From assembly GCA_009781075.1 (NCBI GenBank), contig WQYU01000012.1:1-32703 (forward strand): a DNA stretch of 32,703 nt, written 5' to 3'. Shown one piece after another: positions 24,437 to 32,703 of this stretch. Each line of letters starts with the position of its first letter. Within the stretch, counting starts at the first letter, position 1. Position numbers and translations under genes: made by a program. The notes below the pieces were generated by a model. The model had not been told where the DNA came from and searched no databases. It saw nothing but the letters and a program-made list of their open reading frames with translations. This DNA comes from Paludibacter sp. (GTDB lineage Bacteria; Bacteroidota; Bacteroidia; Bacteroidales; Paludibacteraceae).

Positions 24437-26737
24437 TTAATAAATAAATTTATCGTTAAAAACCAAAAAACCGATATTAAGTCCTATGTTCCAATTACTT
24501 ACAGCGTGGCTGTATTTATTTACAAACATAGCGACTGAAATGCGCTGTATATAAAATACAAATGAACTTTCGGCTAAATATTCTGTATTTTTTAGTGAAA
24601 ACGGCTCGTATTTTGCCTTTCCATCTTCGGTGCGTACTATTTTTTGAAATGGCACAAACCAATAAAATTCATTACGAAAATATAATTGGTCACTAAATTT
24701 AATTATCGGCTTTAAACCCGCAGTAGCAAATTGATTTGCGTGGAATGCGCTGTTGAAAACCGTTTTACTATGCATAGTAGGATCAAAAGCAGGTGCTTGA
24801 ATAAGCGTTGCAAAATAGTTGCTCGAAAATTTGGATGTAGAAAAAACCGCTTCTCCATAAGTTCCTAATATAAAACGTTTTGAAATGTGAAAGTATTTGT
24901 CGTATTTTGCGTGGAATTGCAGCCACGTTCGATATGATTTTTCGGTCTCTTTTGAAGAATACGATGGCGTAAAATATTGATTTCCTGTAATAAATTGCGC
25001 AGAAAAATCGTATAGATATCCTGAAATTGGATAAGAAATATTATCAATAGTATAATTCTCGTATCTAAAATACGCTGTGGAAAGGTTATACAGGTTCTCG
25101 TCTTTGCGCGTGTCGCTTGCCGAAATGGGTTTATTCAGGCGATACTGGTCTCTCAAAGTTCCGTAACCAATTCCACTTTCGATACGTCCTCGCATTGCCA
25201 CAGGTACTCCAATGCTCAGTTTTGCAAATATTTCATTCTGGTCAAAATCAAATGTTGTATTATCTTCATAAAACCATCTGCTTTTTTCAAAAAAGGAAAA
25301 ACGATGTAATACTCCCGACATTTTGATATAATATGGCGTGTGTGCAGGAATATCAACTCGTCCGCTTATTCCAAAAAAATTATAAAATTTCCCAAATTCG
25401 GCATCGGCTGTCGCTGTAAATGCGTAATTATTAAGCCATTGAAATGAAACACCAAAATATGCCTCATTTGAAGTGGAAGATGAAATATTTCCGCCAACAT
25501 GAGCCACCATCGGTGCTTGTACTTGTATTTGCAACAACAGGTCGTAATATCCGGTTTCGCTATTATACTGCGCATGTGGAACAATTTCTTTGATTCTGCT
25601 ATCAGAAAGCAACATAAAATATTTTTTACTGAATTCAGTAAAAGAAAAAATCTCATTTTCATCCTGTAAAAAGCATTTAATGTATTTTTGCTGATTTTCG
25701 TCCACGCCGCTTATCACAATTTTTTGAAATTCAAGTTTTGGAAATTTTGACTTAAATTCGGTTCGCTGCTGTGCTAATTCTTCGATTGTACGGCGAGTTT
25801 GTATCTGTGATTTTATTTTATCAATATAAAACATTGTAGAATCGTAACCCATTTTTACCAGTTCGTCAACCTTTGAAAAATCAAGCATATTGTATTTTCG
25901 TGTATCAAATCGAAAAATAATTCCATCTTTGTCTTTTAAATTATAACGTTTTATACTCATCAACATATTTGTCATTTGTGAAACGACATCGTTGAGTTTT
26001 GGTTTTTCGAGTGCTTTATAAACGTCGCTGCCGATAATATAATCTGGAGAAAAGTCCTTTTCCATCACATCAACAGGAAAATTGTTGTATAATCCACCAT
26101 CGAAAAGTAGTTGGCTGTCAACTTCTATTGGTTTGTAAACCAGAGGAATACTCATCGAAGTCCTAACAGCATCACCGAGATTTCCACCTGATAACACAAC
26201 CGATTTTTTGGTATAAACATCTGAGGCAAGGCAACGAAACGGCACAAAAAGTTTATCGAAATTACCCTGAGCAACGGTTGATGCTTGCGAGAAGAGTTCT
26301 AAAAAAGCCAAATTCATTTGCTTTGATGAAACAAGGTAAGAAGGTATTTCTGCCTGAATATTAATGGAATCCAAACTTTTGATGTCAAAATGAAACGGAA
26401 TATCAAGAAAAGAAGGTCGTTTGTCTGTATTGAAATAAAAATATTTTTCCTTTTCATTCAAAATTCCTTTCGACCAACGATGAAAAGCATCTGATTTTAA
26501 GAGAGTTACCATTTCGTCGGGGGTCATTCCGATGGCATACAAACTTGCCACAATCGCACCCATTGATGTCCCAACAACATAATCAATCGGTATGTTATTC
26601 TCTTCCAATGCTTTAATCACTCCGATATGCACAATGCCCTTTGCACCACCGCCACTGAGAACAAGCCCAACTTTTTGTTGACCCGACAGCGAAAAGGCGA
26701 ATGAAAAAACGAATATAAATATAATTATTTTTTTCAT
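24437..26737 (-). CDS. Patatin-like phospholipase fused to an Omp85-type barrel
   Basis: 766 residues from the second Met (MKKIIIFIFVFSFAFSLSGQ), which gives a normal signal peptide; the upstream Met adds only two residues. The patatin domain (about 22-320) has the oxyanion hole GGGAKG (29-34), the nucleophile elbow GTSMG with Ser58, and the catalytic Asp in DGG (Asp213). A POTRA-like region follows (about 330-410), then a barrel to the C-terminus, with RIESGIGYGTLRD in the middle. This is the PlpD-type architecture, in which a lipase is displayed by its own barrel. Lipid substrate and the side of the membrane cannot be read from sequence. Confidence 0.88.
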   Translation of the reverse strand: MKKIIIFIFVFSFAFSLSGQQKVGLVLSGGGAKGIVHIGVIKALEENNIPIDYVVGTSMGAIVASLYAIGMTPDEMVTLLKSDAFHRWSKGILNEKEKYFYFNTDKRPSFLDIPFHFDIKSLDSINIQAEIPSYLVSSKQMNLAFLELFSQASTVAQGNFDKLFVPFRCLASDVYTKKSVVLSGGNLGDAVRTSMSIPLVYKPIEVDSQLLFDGGLYNNFPVDVMEKDFSPDYIIGSDVYKALEKPKLNDVVSQMTNMLMSIKRYNLKDKDGIIFRFDTRKYNMLDFSKVDELVKMGYDSTMFYIDKIKSQIQTRRTIEELAQQRTEFKSKFPKLEFQKIVISGVDENQQKYIKCFLQDENEIFSFTEFSKKYFMLLSDSRIKEIVPHAQYNSETGYYDLLLQIQVQAPMVAHVGGNISSSTSNEAYFGVSFQWLNNYAFTATADAEFGKFYNFFGISGRVDIPAHTPYYIKMSGVLHRFSFFEKSRWFYEDNTTFDFDQNEIFAKLSIGVPVAMRGRIESGIGYGTLRDQYRLNKPISASDTRKDENLYNLSTAYFRYENYTIDNISYPISGYLYDFSAQFITGNQYFTPSYSSKETEKSYRTWLQFHAKYDKYFHISKRFILGTYGEAVFSTSKFSSNYFATLIQAPAFDPTMHSKTVFNSAFHANQFATAGLKPIIKFSDQLYFRNEFYWFVPFQKIVRTEDGKAKYEPFSLKNTEYLAESSFVFYIQRISVAMFVNKYSHAVSNWNIGLNIGFLVFNDKFIY

Positions 26738-26778
26738 TAACAATATATTATGCTCAAAAATAATATGAAATTTATATG

Positions 26779-26786
26779 CAAAATTA
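26779..26786 (-). promoter_or_regulatory. -7 element of the patatin-Omp85 gene
   Basis: Reverse-strand TAATTTTG in the 65-bp gap after the glycogen synthase gene, about 42 nt before the ATG at 26737. No clear -33 element. Confidence 0.4.
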
Positions 26787-26808
26787 ATGTTTATTTTGGT
26801 ATATCAGG

Positions 26809-28440
26809 TCAAATTTCAGGATGTTTTTTTCTCAAAGCGTAATCGTATGCTTTTTCATAATATTCAATAAAATATTTCCATAGAGCTTTTTCGGCAATTT
26901 CTGCTGCACGTTTGCGCGTTTGTACAGTTTCTTTTTGATTCATAGAGGCAAATTCGGCTATCATTCGTGCAATTTCAGAGACAACTTCATAATTGTTATA
27001 ATCGGTGCGGTGAATTACTGCAACGCCGTTTTCGATGCCCTGCGGTACAGCCGATACCCACTGCCCGAAGCCAGATAGATCGGTAGTTATGGTTGGAATT
27101 TCAAATGCCGCACTTTCGAGCGGAGTATAGCCCCACGGTTCGTAATACGATGGGAAAACCGTCAAATCCATTCCAATCAATAATTCATAATAAGTTTTAT
27201 TAAAAATTCCATCTGCACCATTGAGATAACATGGAACGAAAATAATTTTCATGCGTTCGTTTTTCTGATTATACAGATGAAACCATCGCAATGCTTTCAT
27301 TATATGGTCGTTATCGTAATCGAAAAGTTCGTGTGTTGTAAATCTATTCTGTGAATACAACTGGGTTTGTGGAGTTTTGAGAGCTGCTACAAGTTCGGAT
27401 CGCGCGCTGCGAATGTGTGCAGGAACTATTATAAACGCAATAACAGTACGTGTTAAATATTCATTATCGGCAACCCGCTTAACCGCCTCAATAAAAGTGT
27501 CAATTCCTTTGTTTTTATATTCATAACGTCCTGCTGTTGCTAAATACAGTGTGTTTTCCGGCAATTCGTAGCCCAAAAGTGTCTCCGTTACAGATTTCAA
27601 TGCACTACGTGCTTCTTTTCGTTTTTTATCAAAAATGTTTTTGGGAGGAATAAAATCATTTTCAAACCCGTTTGGAGTTACAAACGGCTTGTTTTCAAGC
27701 AAATAATAACATTCATTGGCTGTTATTTCACTTACGGTTGTAAAACAGTCGGCATGACGTGCAGCATTTTTTTCAACTGAATGTTTGGAAACGACATTGA
27801 GTTCCTGTGCCATTTGATCACCGTTGTATTCGGTTAAATAATTGTACAGCGGCTTATGATTTCCTGCAATGGACCTGCCAACAGTTGTTGAGTGTGTAGT
27901 GAAAACTATTGCTACATTTGGCAAAAATTTTTTGACAAAAAAAATGCCGAAACTCGTTTGCCATTCGTTGAAATGAGCAATTATTTTTGTTGTTGTTTTT
28001 ATTTTAAAAAATTTACAAAAACTTTCAATCGTCATTCCTGCTGCGCAACCAAACATTGCACACTGATCATAATCGCCGTATGCCTCAATAGAATTTACCC
28101 CAAAATCAAGCCAAAAGTCGCCATATATTTGATTTTTTTTATTCCAAAGAGAAGAAAAATCCACCAAAACAGCAACAGGGTTACCCGGAATTTTCCATCG
28201 CCCTATCCGTGCAGGTAAATTATATTCTTCTTTTAAAAAAACTTTCCATTGCAAAAAAAGCATTGTATCTTCCTCAAAATAAGTATTTTGGTTGTCAACA
28301 CAAATATCAGGACCTATAAAAATAAGTTTATCTCCAAATTGACGTTGTAGTGTAAGAGCTTTTGTGGAAAGGACAGTATATATTCCGCCCATCAAATTAC
28401 AAACTTCCCAACTTGACTCAAAAATATATTCAGGTAACAT
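26809..28440 (-). CDS. GT3-like glycogen synthase (eukaryotic-type glycosyltransferase)
   Basis: 543 residues, GT-B fold. The N-terminal FESSWEVCNLMGGIYTVLS (7-25) is the donor-loop motif of animal and fungal glycogen synthases, unlike the KTGGL motif of bacterial GlgA. IIAHFNEWQTS, TTHSTTVGRSIAG, NVVSKHSVEKNAA and ATAGRYEYKNKGIDTFIEA follow in the GT3 order. The C-terminal catalytic E-x7-E is in YYEPWGYTPLES. It elongates alpha-1,4-glucan from a nucleotide sugar. The mammalian regulatory phosphorylation tails are absent. Other glycogen genes are not in the window. Confidence 0.85.
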   Translation of the reverse strand: MLPEYIFESSWEVCNLMGGIYTVLSTKALTLQRQFGDKLIFIGPDICVDNQNTYFEEDTMLFLQWKVFLKEEYNLPARIGRWKIPGNPVAVLVDFSSLWNKKNQIYGDFWLDFGVNSIEAYGDYDQCAMFGCAAGMTIESFCKFFKIKTTTKIIAHFNEWQTSFGIFFVKKFLPNVAIVFTTHSTTVGRSIAGNHKPLYNYLTEYNGDQMAQELNVVSKHSVEKNAARHADCFTTVSEITANECYYLLENKPFVTPNGFENDFIPPKNIFDKKRKEARSALKSVTETLLGYELPENTLYLATAGRYEYKNKGIDTFIEAVKRVADNEYLTRTVIAFIIVPAHIRSARSELVAALKTPQTQLYSQNRFTTHELFDYDNDHIMKALRWFHLYNQKNERMKIIFVPCYLNGADGIFNKTYYELLIGMDLTVFPSYYEPWGYTPLESAAFEIPTITTDLSGFGQWVSAVPQGIENGVAVIHRTDYNNYEVVSEIARMIAEFASMNQKETVQTRKRAAEIAEKALWKYFIEYYEKAYDYALRKKHPEI

Positions 28441-28518
28441 AATTTTTAAATGATTATTTTAGTAAATATGTGACATCAAATAACTTAAATTATCCGTAAT
28501 AATATATCAAATTATATG

Positions 28519-28583
28519 AATTCGGCACGAAGCGAAAATTTCTAACACTTACCTCTTTGTTAGGCGAAACGCAACACCGAATT
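28519..28583. repeat. 65-bp nested inverted repeat between the M23 peptidase and glycogen synthase genes
   Basis: AATTCGG (28519-28525) pairs with CCGAATT (28577-28583), and inside CTAACA (28542-28547) pairs with TGTTAG (28558-28563) around a 10-nt loop. The segment is richer in GC than its surroundings and lies 13 bp after the M23 stop. It may be a terminator or a small dispersed element. Confidence 0.4.
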
Positions 28584-28595
28584 GCAGTTGCTTTT

Positions 28596-29561
28596 TCAAT
28601 CCATTGCCTGCCCTGCGTTGTTGCTCAGTTGTACCATTCTATCATATTCTTCGGGCGACAGGTCTAAATAATAAAAATTTTGTGGATTCATGATATTGCC
28701 GTTCAAATGCACTTCGTAGTGCAAATGTGGGCCTGTTGAAAGTCCTGTGGTGCCAACCAATCCTATCACATCGCCACGGTGAACCAATTGCTCTTGGTGC
28801 ACTAAAATTTTACTCAAATGGGCATAAACCGTTACATAGCCATATCCATGGTCAATTTCGACACAATTTCCAAATCCGCTTCTCGTCTCTGCCCAAATCA
28901 CCTTTCCGTTGCCTGTTGCATAAACGTCAGTACCTTCTGGCGCCGTAAAATCCATTCCTGCGTGGAAACGTCCTGTATGATAAATCGGATGAATTCGCCA
29001 GCCATAGCCAGAGGCAACACGCGTAAGGTCTTTATTAAGAACAGGTTGAATAGCGGGAATATTGCTTAGCCGATTTTCATAGTCTTTTGCCATATCTACA
29101 ATTTCATCATAAGATTTCGATTGCTGATAAAGGCTGAGCCTTATTTCATCAACTTTTTTGGTAGTTGCAACCAGAACATCCGAATTTGTTTTTTGTAGAA
29201 GTTGTCGGTAAAAAGCCGAATTGACCGAATAATTGCTGTCCAATTTTAGCGGGTCTGCCTGAAAAATTACTCGATAAAGGTTATTATCGCGCTCGGTAAG
29301 GTCGGAAAGTACATTGTGCATTTCATCAACCTCTTTGTTAATAATTTGATATTGAAGTATTTGCTGTTTAAGTTGATTTTTTATCCTTTTTTCTTTTGGA
29401 GAATCAATCAGCGCATTTATCACAAAGAAAAATACTACTCCAAGTGCAAAAGCCGAAAATAAATGCACCGCAATTCGTTTCAAATAATCACCAATTGTTT
29501 GTATAATCGGTTCAAATTTAAGCGTTTCGTGATTAAAATGATATTTCTTTTGTTTTGCCAT
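28596..29561 (-). CDS. M23-family zinc metallopeptidase with N-terminal membrane anchor
   Basis: 321 residues. A cytosolic start of about 30 residues, one membrane segment (about 33-51), then a charged helical region (about 55-165) that could form a coiled coil. The LytM domain (about 180-290) has the zinc ligands His200 and Asp204 (HAGMD), the HLH pair (279-281) and His248. All catalytic residues are present, so an active peptidoglycan endopeptidase is likely rather than an EnvC-type activator. It acts in the periplasm. Own promoter -7 at 29585-29592. Confidence 0.92.
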   Translation of the reverse strand: MAKQKKYHFNHETLKFEPIIQTIGDYLKRIAVHLFSAFALGVVFFFVINALIDSPKEKRIKNQLKQQILQYQIINKEVDEMHNVLSDLTERDNNLYRVIFQADPLKLDSNYSVNSAFYRQLLQKTNSDVLVATTKKVDEIRLSLYQQSKSYDEIVDMAKDYENRLSNIPAIQPVLNKDLTRVASGYGWRIHPIYHTGRFHAGMDFTAPEGTDVYATGNGKVIWAETRSGFGNCVEIDHGYGYVTVYAHLSKILVHQEQLVHRGDVIGLVGTTGLSTGPHLHYEVHLNGNIMNPQNFYYLDLSPEEYDRMVQLSNNAGQAMD

Positions 29562-29584
29562 CGAATTTTTTTGAAGACAGTTTG

Positions 29585-29592
29585 CAAAATTA
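29585..29592 (-). promoter_or_regulatory. -7 element of the M23 peptidase gene
   Basis: Reverse-strand TAATTTTG, 23 nt upstream of the ATG at 29561, in the 57-bp gap after the YgiQ gene. No clear -33 element. Confidence 0.45.
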
Positions 29593-29618
29593 ATTATTTT
29601 TGTTAAAAAAACGCTTTT

Positions 29619-31445
29619 TTAGTATAGTTTTTTTATTATATCATTACGATTTTTTTTTCGTAAATAATTAATAATAATATTTTTATATTCTTTTTTATAC
29701 CAAAAGAAAAACATACGCTGCAAAAGTTTTTCCTCTTTTGTTTTTGCTACAAAAATATTTTTTTGCGAATAAATATCCGTTTGAGTGTAAAACATTTCCG
29801 TTGCCAAAGTCATCGGAGTGGGCGTAAAGTCCTGAATTTGTTCGGGATGCAAATTCATATTTTTGATTTTAATTGCCAATTGAGCCATATCTTCGGGGCA
29901 ACAAGCCGGATGCGAAGAAATAAAATATGGTATAAGTTGCTGATTGAGTTTGTATTGTGTATTTATTTTATTAAAAATATTTTTAAATTTTTCAAAATTA
30001 TCAAAATCGGCTTTTCTCATTGTTTGCAAAACATTTTTTTCTGTATGTTCGGGTGCAACTTTTAGTCGCCCCGATACATGATTGATAATTAATTCGTTAA
30101 TATATTCGCGCTCATGATTTTCATTTTTTTCATCTAAAAGCATATCATATCGAATCCCGCTCCCGATAAACGATTTTTTGATTTCAGGCAAGGCATCAAT
30201 TTTTTTGTAAAGGTTTATAAGTGGCTGTAAATCAGTGTTTAAGTTTTTACAAATAACAGGGAAAATACAACTCGGCTTGGTGCATTTTTTACAAATCTCC
30301 AAATTTTTTCCTCCCATTTTATACATATTTGCCGAAGGACCTCCCAAATCGCTTATATATCCTTTAAAATCAGGCATTTGAGTAATTTTTTTTACTTCGT
30401 TTAGAATTGATTTTTCCGTGCGGGAAGAAATAAATTTTCCTTGATGAGCCGAAATCGTGCAAAAAGCACATCCCCCAAAGCATCCGCGATGAATATTTAC
30501 CGAAAATTTTATCATTTCGTAGGCAGGAATAGTTTTATTGAGATATTTCGGATGCGGCAAACGTGTAAACGGCAAGTCGTAAATCGTATCTAATTCTTCG
30601 CTGCAAACAGGCGAATACGGAGGATTTATGATAATATATTGATTTTCAGTTTTTTGTATAATTTGTTTTGCTTCGGTCTTGTTACTCTCTTCTTCTATAA
30701 TTTTGAAATTTTCCGCATATTTTATTTTATCTTTCAAACAATCTTCGTGTGAATGTAGAAAAATTGCGTTTTTGTGATTTTGTGGATTTATTTTTGATAA
30801 ATAAAAAGTTTGCGGCACATCTTTTATTTGAGAAAAATCCGTTCCATTTTTTAAAGCATTAATAATGGCAATAATCGGTTCTTCGCCCATTCCATAAACG
30901 GCAATGTCTGCACCGCTTTCAGTTAAAATACTTTGTTTCAATTGATTATCCCAATAATCATAATGCGTTAATCGTCTCATCGAGACCTCAATTCCGCCAA
31001 TAATAATCGGCACATCAACATAAAGTTTCTTTAATATTTGACAATAAACAATCGTTGTGCGGTCGGGGCGTGCGCCCGCTCGTCCGTCAGGTGTGTAGGC
31101 ATCGTCAGAACGGCGGCGGCGATTGGCAGTGTAATGATTGACCATCGAATCCATATTACCGGCAGAAACGGCAAAAAACAGGCGCGGTCTTCCGAATTTC
31201 TTAAAATCACGCAAATCGTCCTGCCAGTTTGGTTGCGGCACTATTGCAATTTTAAGTCCCTGATTTTCAATCACTCTGCCGATAATTGCATTTGCAAACG
31301 CAGGATGGTCAACATAGGCATCGCCCGAAAACAGCACAACATCAACCTGCTCCCAGCCACGAAAACGTGCTTCTTTTACTGTTGTTGGCAAAAAATTGCT
31401 TAATTGCGGAAAATTAGTTGTCGTATTATTCACTTCTTTCTGCAT
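29619..31445 (-). CDS. YgiQ-family radical SAM protein
   Basis: 608 residues from the ATG at 31443-31445 (MQKEVNNTT). A frame reaches 31490, but that start would overlap the upstream ABC gene by 65 nt; the chosen one overlaps it by 20 nt. The N-terminal YgiQ region carries VDVVLFSGDAYVDHPAFANA and RPRLFFAVSAGNMDSMVNHY. The radical SAM cluster is CFGGCAFC (CX3CX2C), and a second Cys group follows in CKKCTKPSCIFPVIC. The last 100 residues are basic. The reaction catalysed by YgiQ proteins is not established. Probably co-transcribed with the ABC ATPase. Confidence 0.88.
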   Translation of the reverse strand: MQKEVNNTTTNFPQLSNFLPTTVKEARFRGWEQVDVVLFSGDAYVDHPAFANAIIGRVIENQGLKIAIVPQPNWQDDLRDFKKFGRPRLFFAVSAGNMDSMVNHYTANRRRRSDDAYTPDGRAGARPDRTTIVYCQILKKLYVDVPIIIGGIEVSMRRLTHYDYWDNQLKQSILTESGADIAVYGMGEEPIIAIINALKNGTDFSQIKDVPQTFYLSKINPQNHKNAIFLHSHEDCLKDKIKYAENFKIIEEESNKTEAKQIIQKTENQYIIINPPYSPVCSEELDTIYDLPFTRLPHPKYLNKTIPAYEMIKFSVNIHRGCFGGCAFCTISAHQGKFISSRTEKSILNEVKKITQMPDFKGYISDLGGPSANMYKMGGKNLEICKKCTKPSCIFPVICKNLNTDLQPLINLYKKIDALPEIKKSFIGSGIRYDMLLDEKNENHEREYINELIINHVSGRLKVAPEHTEKNVLQTMRKADFDNFEKFKNIFNKINTQYKLNQQLIPYFISSHPACCPEDMAQLAIKIKNMNLHPEQIQDFTPTPMTLATEMFYTQTDIYSQKNIFVAKTKEEKLLQRMFFFWYKKEYKNIIINYLRKKNRNDIIKKLY

Positions 31446-32175
31446 TTCGGGCAAGTTTGATAAAAACGTCAAAAATCGTATCGGTTTCAAACTGCGATTT
31501 CAAATTTTGCGGCGAATCGAGAGCGCGAATTTGCCCGTCCACCATAACCGAAATACGATGACAATATTCCGCTTCGTCCATATAATGAGTTGTAACAAAG
31601 ACAGTTGTACCTTCATCAGATGCTTTGTAAATCATTTCCCAAAAAGTTCGCCGTCCGATTGGGTCAACGCCGCCTGTGGGTTCGTCTAAAAACACAATTT
31701 TTGGATTATGAAAGGTTGCTACCGAAAAGGCTACTTTTTGCTTAATACCTAATGGTAAGGAGTTTACAAGTAAATTGAGTTCGCTTGTGAGGTTGAGTTC
31801 TCTTGTCCAAAAATCGGCACGGGTGCGAATTTCTTTATTGGTCATTGAATAAATTCCGCCAAAAAGCCGCATATTTTCAAAAACGGTGAGGTCGTTGTAG
31901 AGCGAAAATTTTTGGCTCATATATCCGATATTTTGTTTGATTTTTTGTGTTTGACGAAAAATATCATAACCCGCAACTGTTCCTTTGCCGGAAGTTGGTG
32001 TTAGCAATCCGCAGAGCATACGCATTGCTGTTGTTTTACCTGCGCCATTTGCCCCTAAAAAGCCAAAAATTTCACCTTGCGAAACTTCAAAACTGATGTT
32101 ATCAACTGCGGTAAAGTCGCCAAATCGCTTTGTTAGTTCCTGTGCCGTGATTGTTTTATTGTTTTGAAAAATCAT
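31426..32175 (-). CDS. ABC transporter ATP-binding protein (YbhF/CcmA-like)
   Basis: 249 residues from the ATG at 32173-32175. A TTG at 32194-32196 would add seven residues, but it lies inside the promoter -7. Walker A is GANGAGKTT, Walker B IVFLDEPTGG with the catalytic Glu, and the switch His is in TTHYMDEAEY. The signature LSGGQ is replaced by LPLGIKQK, a form seen in YbhF-type exporters. The matching permease genes are not downstream; YgiQ is, so any permease must be elsewhere. Substrate unknown. Confidence 0.88.
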   Translation of the reverse strand: MIFQNNKTITAQELTKRFGDFTAVDNISFEVSQGEIFGFLGANGAGKTTAMRMLCGLLTPTSGKGTVAGYDIFRQTQKIKQNIGYMSQKFSLYNDLTVFENMRLFGGIYSMTNKEIRTRADFWTRELNLTSELNLLVNSLPLGIKQKVAFSVATFHNPKIVFLDEPTGGVDPIGRRTFWEMIYKASDEGTTVFVTTHYMDEAEYCHRISVMVDGQIRALDSPQNLKSQFETDTIFDVFIKLARNAERSE

Positions 32176-32193
32176 AGACCCTGTTTTATTATG

Positions 32194-32225
32194 CAAAAGT
32201 ACAAAATAAATTTAATTTCAACAAA
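32194..32225 (-). promoter_or_regulatory. Promoter of the ABC ATPase-YgiQ unit
   Basis: Reverse-strand -33 TTTG (32222-32225), 20 nt, then -7 TACTTTTG (32194-32201). Transcription would start near 32188, about 13 nt before the ATG. Confidence 0.7.
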
Positions 32226-32383
32226 AAATTTACCTAAATGCCTATCAAACAGATACCGAACTTCATGTATATATAGATGAATATACGATTTTAAAATAAA
32301 ACACGACTTCTCTAATCACTTAAATATCAATGATATGTGATAATGTATTAACCCTGTTTTTTTTTAAAAAAAAACAAACAATG

Positions 32384-32413
32384 TTGAAAAAAAGAAAAAT
32401 TTTTATACTTTCG
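32384..32413 (+). promoter_or_regulatory. Forward promoter candidate 1 at the right edge
   Basis: TTG (32384-32386), exactly 19 nt, then TACTTTCG (32406-32413), one mismatch to TAnnTTTG. It is followed by the GC-containing CCGTTCA where transcription would begin. Confidence 0.4.
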
Positions 32414-32544
32414 CCGTTCAAAACAAGTTTTTAATTAATTGGTAATTAGTGATTAATTATTTGTTTAAAATATAGATAATTAATTATTTACGATTCATAT
32501 ATTTATCTGTTTTGCGTGTCAGAATCAACTTTTTCATTGTTTTT

Positions 32545-32578
32545 TTTGCTTAAAATTTTGTTTGTTTTTGTATTTTTG
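32545..32578 (+). promoter_or_regulatory. Forward promoter candidate 2 at the right edge
   Basis: TTTG (32545-32548), 22 nt, then -7 TATTTTTG (32571-32578). The T-rich context weakens the significance. Confidence 0.4.
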
Positions 32579-32632
32579 TAAAAAAAAATTGCAATTTTTT
32601 TTACAAAAAGTATTATTAATAAAAAAAAATAT

Positions 32633-32640
32633 TATTTTTG
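32633..32640 (+). promoter_or_regulatory. Forward -7 element immediately before the edge hairpin
   Basis: TATTTTTG ends 2 nt before the left arm of the hairpin at 32643, so a transcript from it would begin with that hairpin. No -33 element is evident. Confidence 0.35.
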
Positions 32641-32642
32641 TT

Positions 32643-32687
32643 GGCTGTAAATATATTTAAAATAGTTTAAATATTTGATTTACAGCC
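32643..32687 (+). promoter_or_regulatory. Two-step hairpin at the right edge
   Basis: GGCTGTAAAT (32643-32652) and ATTTACAGCC (32678-32687) form a perfect 10-bp base; inside, ATTTAAA (32655-32661) pairs with TTTAAAT (32666-32672) around a 4-nt loop. As DNA it could be an operator; as RNA a 5' leader structure. Confidence 0.45.
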
Positions 32688-32703
32688 ACAAAAGTTACAA
32701 ATA

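Larger units (their letters stand above)
32226..32703. other. AT-rich intergenic region at the right edge, no gene seen
   Basis: No open frame on either strand looks coding. The stretch holds three forward promoter candidates (32384, 32545 and 32633) and a hairpin (32643-32687), listed separately. They point to a forward gene beyond the edge. Confidence 0.6.

Noticed and set aside
28542..28569. attC-like pattern (GCCTAAC with GTTAG) suggesting an integron cassette site
   Set aside because: Only 10-12 nt separate the boxes, the inner L boxes and unpaired bases are missing, and no integrase is present.

Overview
The window is AT-rich and reads as a chromosomal segment of a member of the Bacteroidota, probably near the Bacteroidales. 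The evidence is a GldB-type lipoprotein, a TonB-dependent receptor with a carboxypeptidase-like N-terminal domain, a choice-of-anchor J surface protein, a GT3-like glycogen synthase, and many upstream regions carrying the Bacteroidota promoter (-7 TAnnTTTG, often with TTTG or TTG about 19-22 nt upstream) instead of Shine-Dalgarno sequences. No rRNA or tRNA gene, CRISPR array or intact transposase was seen.

Layout. 1-2400 (-): first 800 residues of a large secreted modular adhesin-like protein, running off the left edge. 2708-5002 (+): CPA2-type cation/proton antiporter with its own terminator. 5082-5279: a 186-bp MITE-like inverted-repeat element between convergent genes. 5285-6483 (-): ribosomal operon rpsF-rpsR-rplI. 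6561-10036 (-): a TonB-dependent receptor followed by gldB. 10275-11423 (+): acyltransferase. 11503-12333 (-): cdsA. 12591-12737 (-): an unannotated rod-shaped RNA with an intrinsic terminator. 12922-14567 (-): an apparently decayed type I restriction-modification island lying between ftsH and cdsA, with an intact DUF4143-type ATPase between an hsdM-like tail and an hsdR-like head. 14568-16571 (-): ftsH. 16813-20558 (+): an envelope operon of acyltransferase, Omp85-type barrel and LptF/LptG-type permease. 20930-24315 (-): MenA-like prenyltransferase, RNase Y, ZapA and a ZapB-like coiled coil. 24437-28440 (-): patatin-Omp85 fusion and GT3-like glycogen synthase. 28596-32175 (-): M23 peptidase, YgiQ-type radical SAM protein and ABC ATPase. 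32371-32703: three tandem forward promoters and a strong hairpin leading to a gene off the right edge.

Most of the window is housekeeping: translation, phospholipid and outer-membrane biogenesis, division and membrane proteolysis. The observations most worth following are the candidate small RNA at 12591-12737, the restriction-modification remnants around the DUF4143 ATPase, and the MITE-like element at 5082-5279. Several starts were moved because a promoter -7 element lies inside or downstream of the longest open frame: the antiporter, the ZapB-like gene and the ABC ATPase. All function calls rest on reading motifs by eye; no database search was run.
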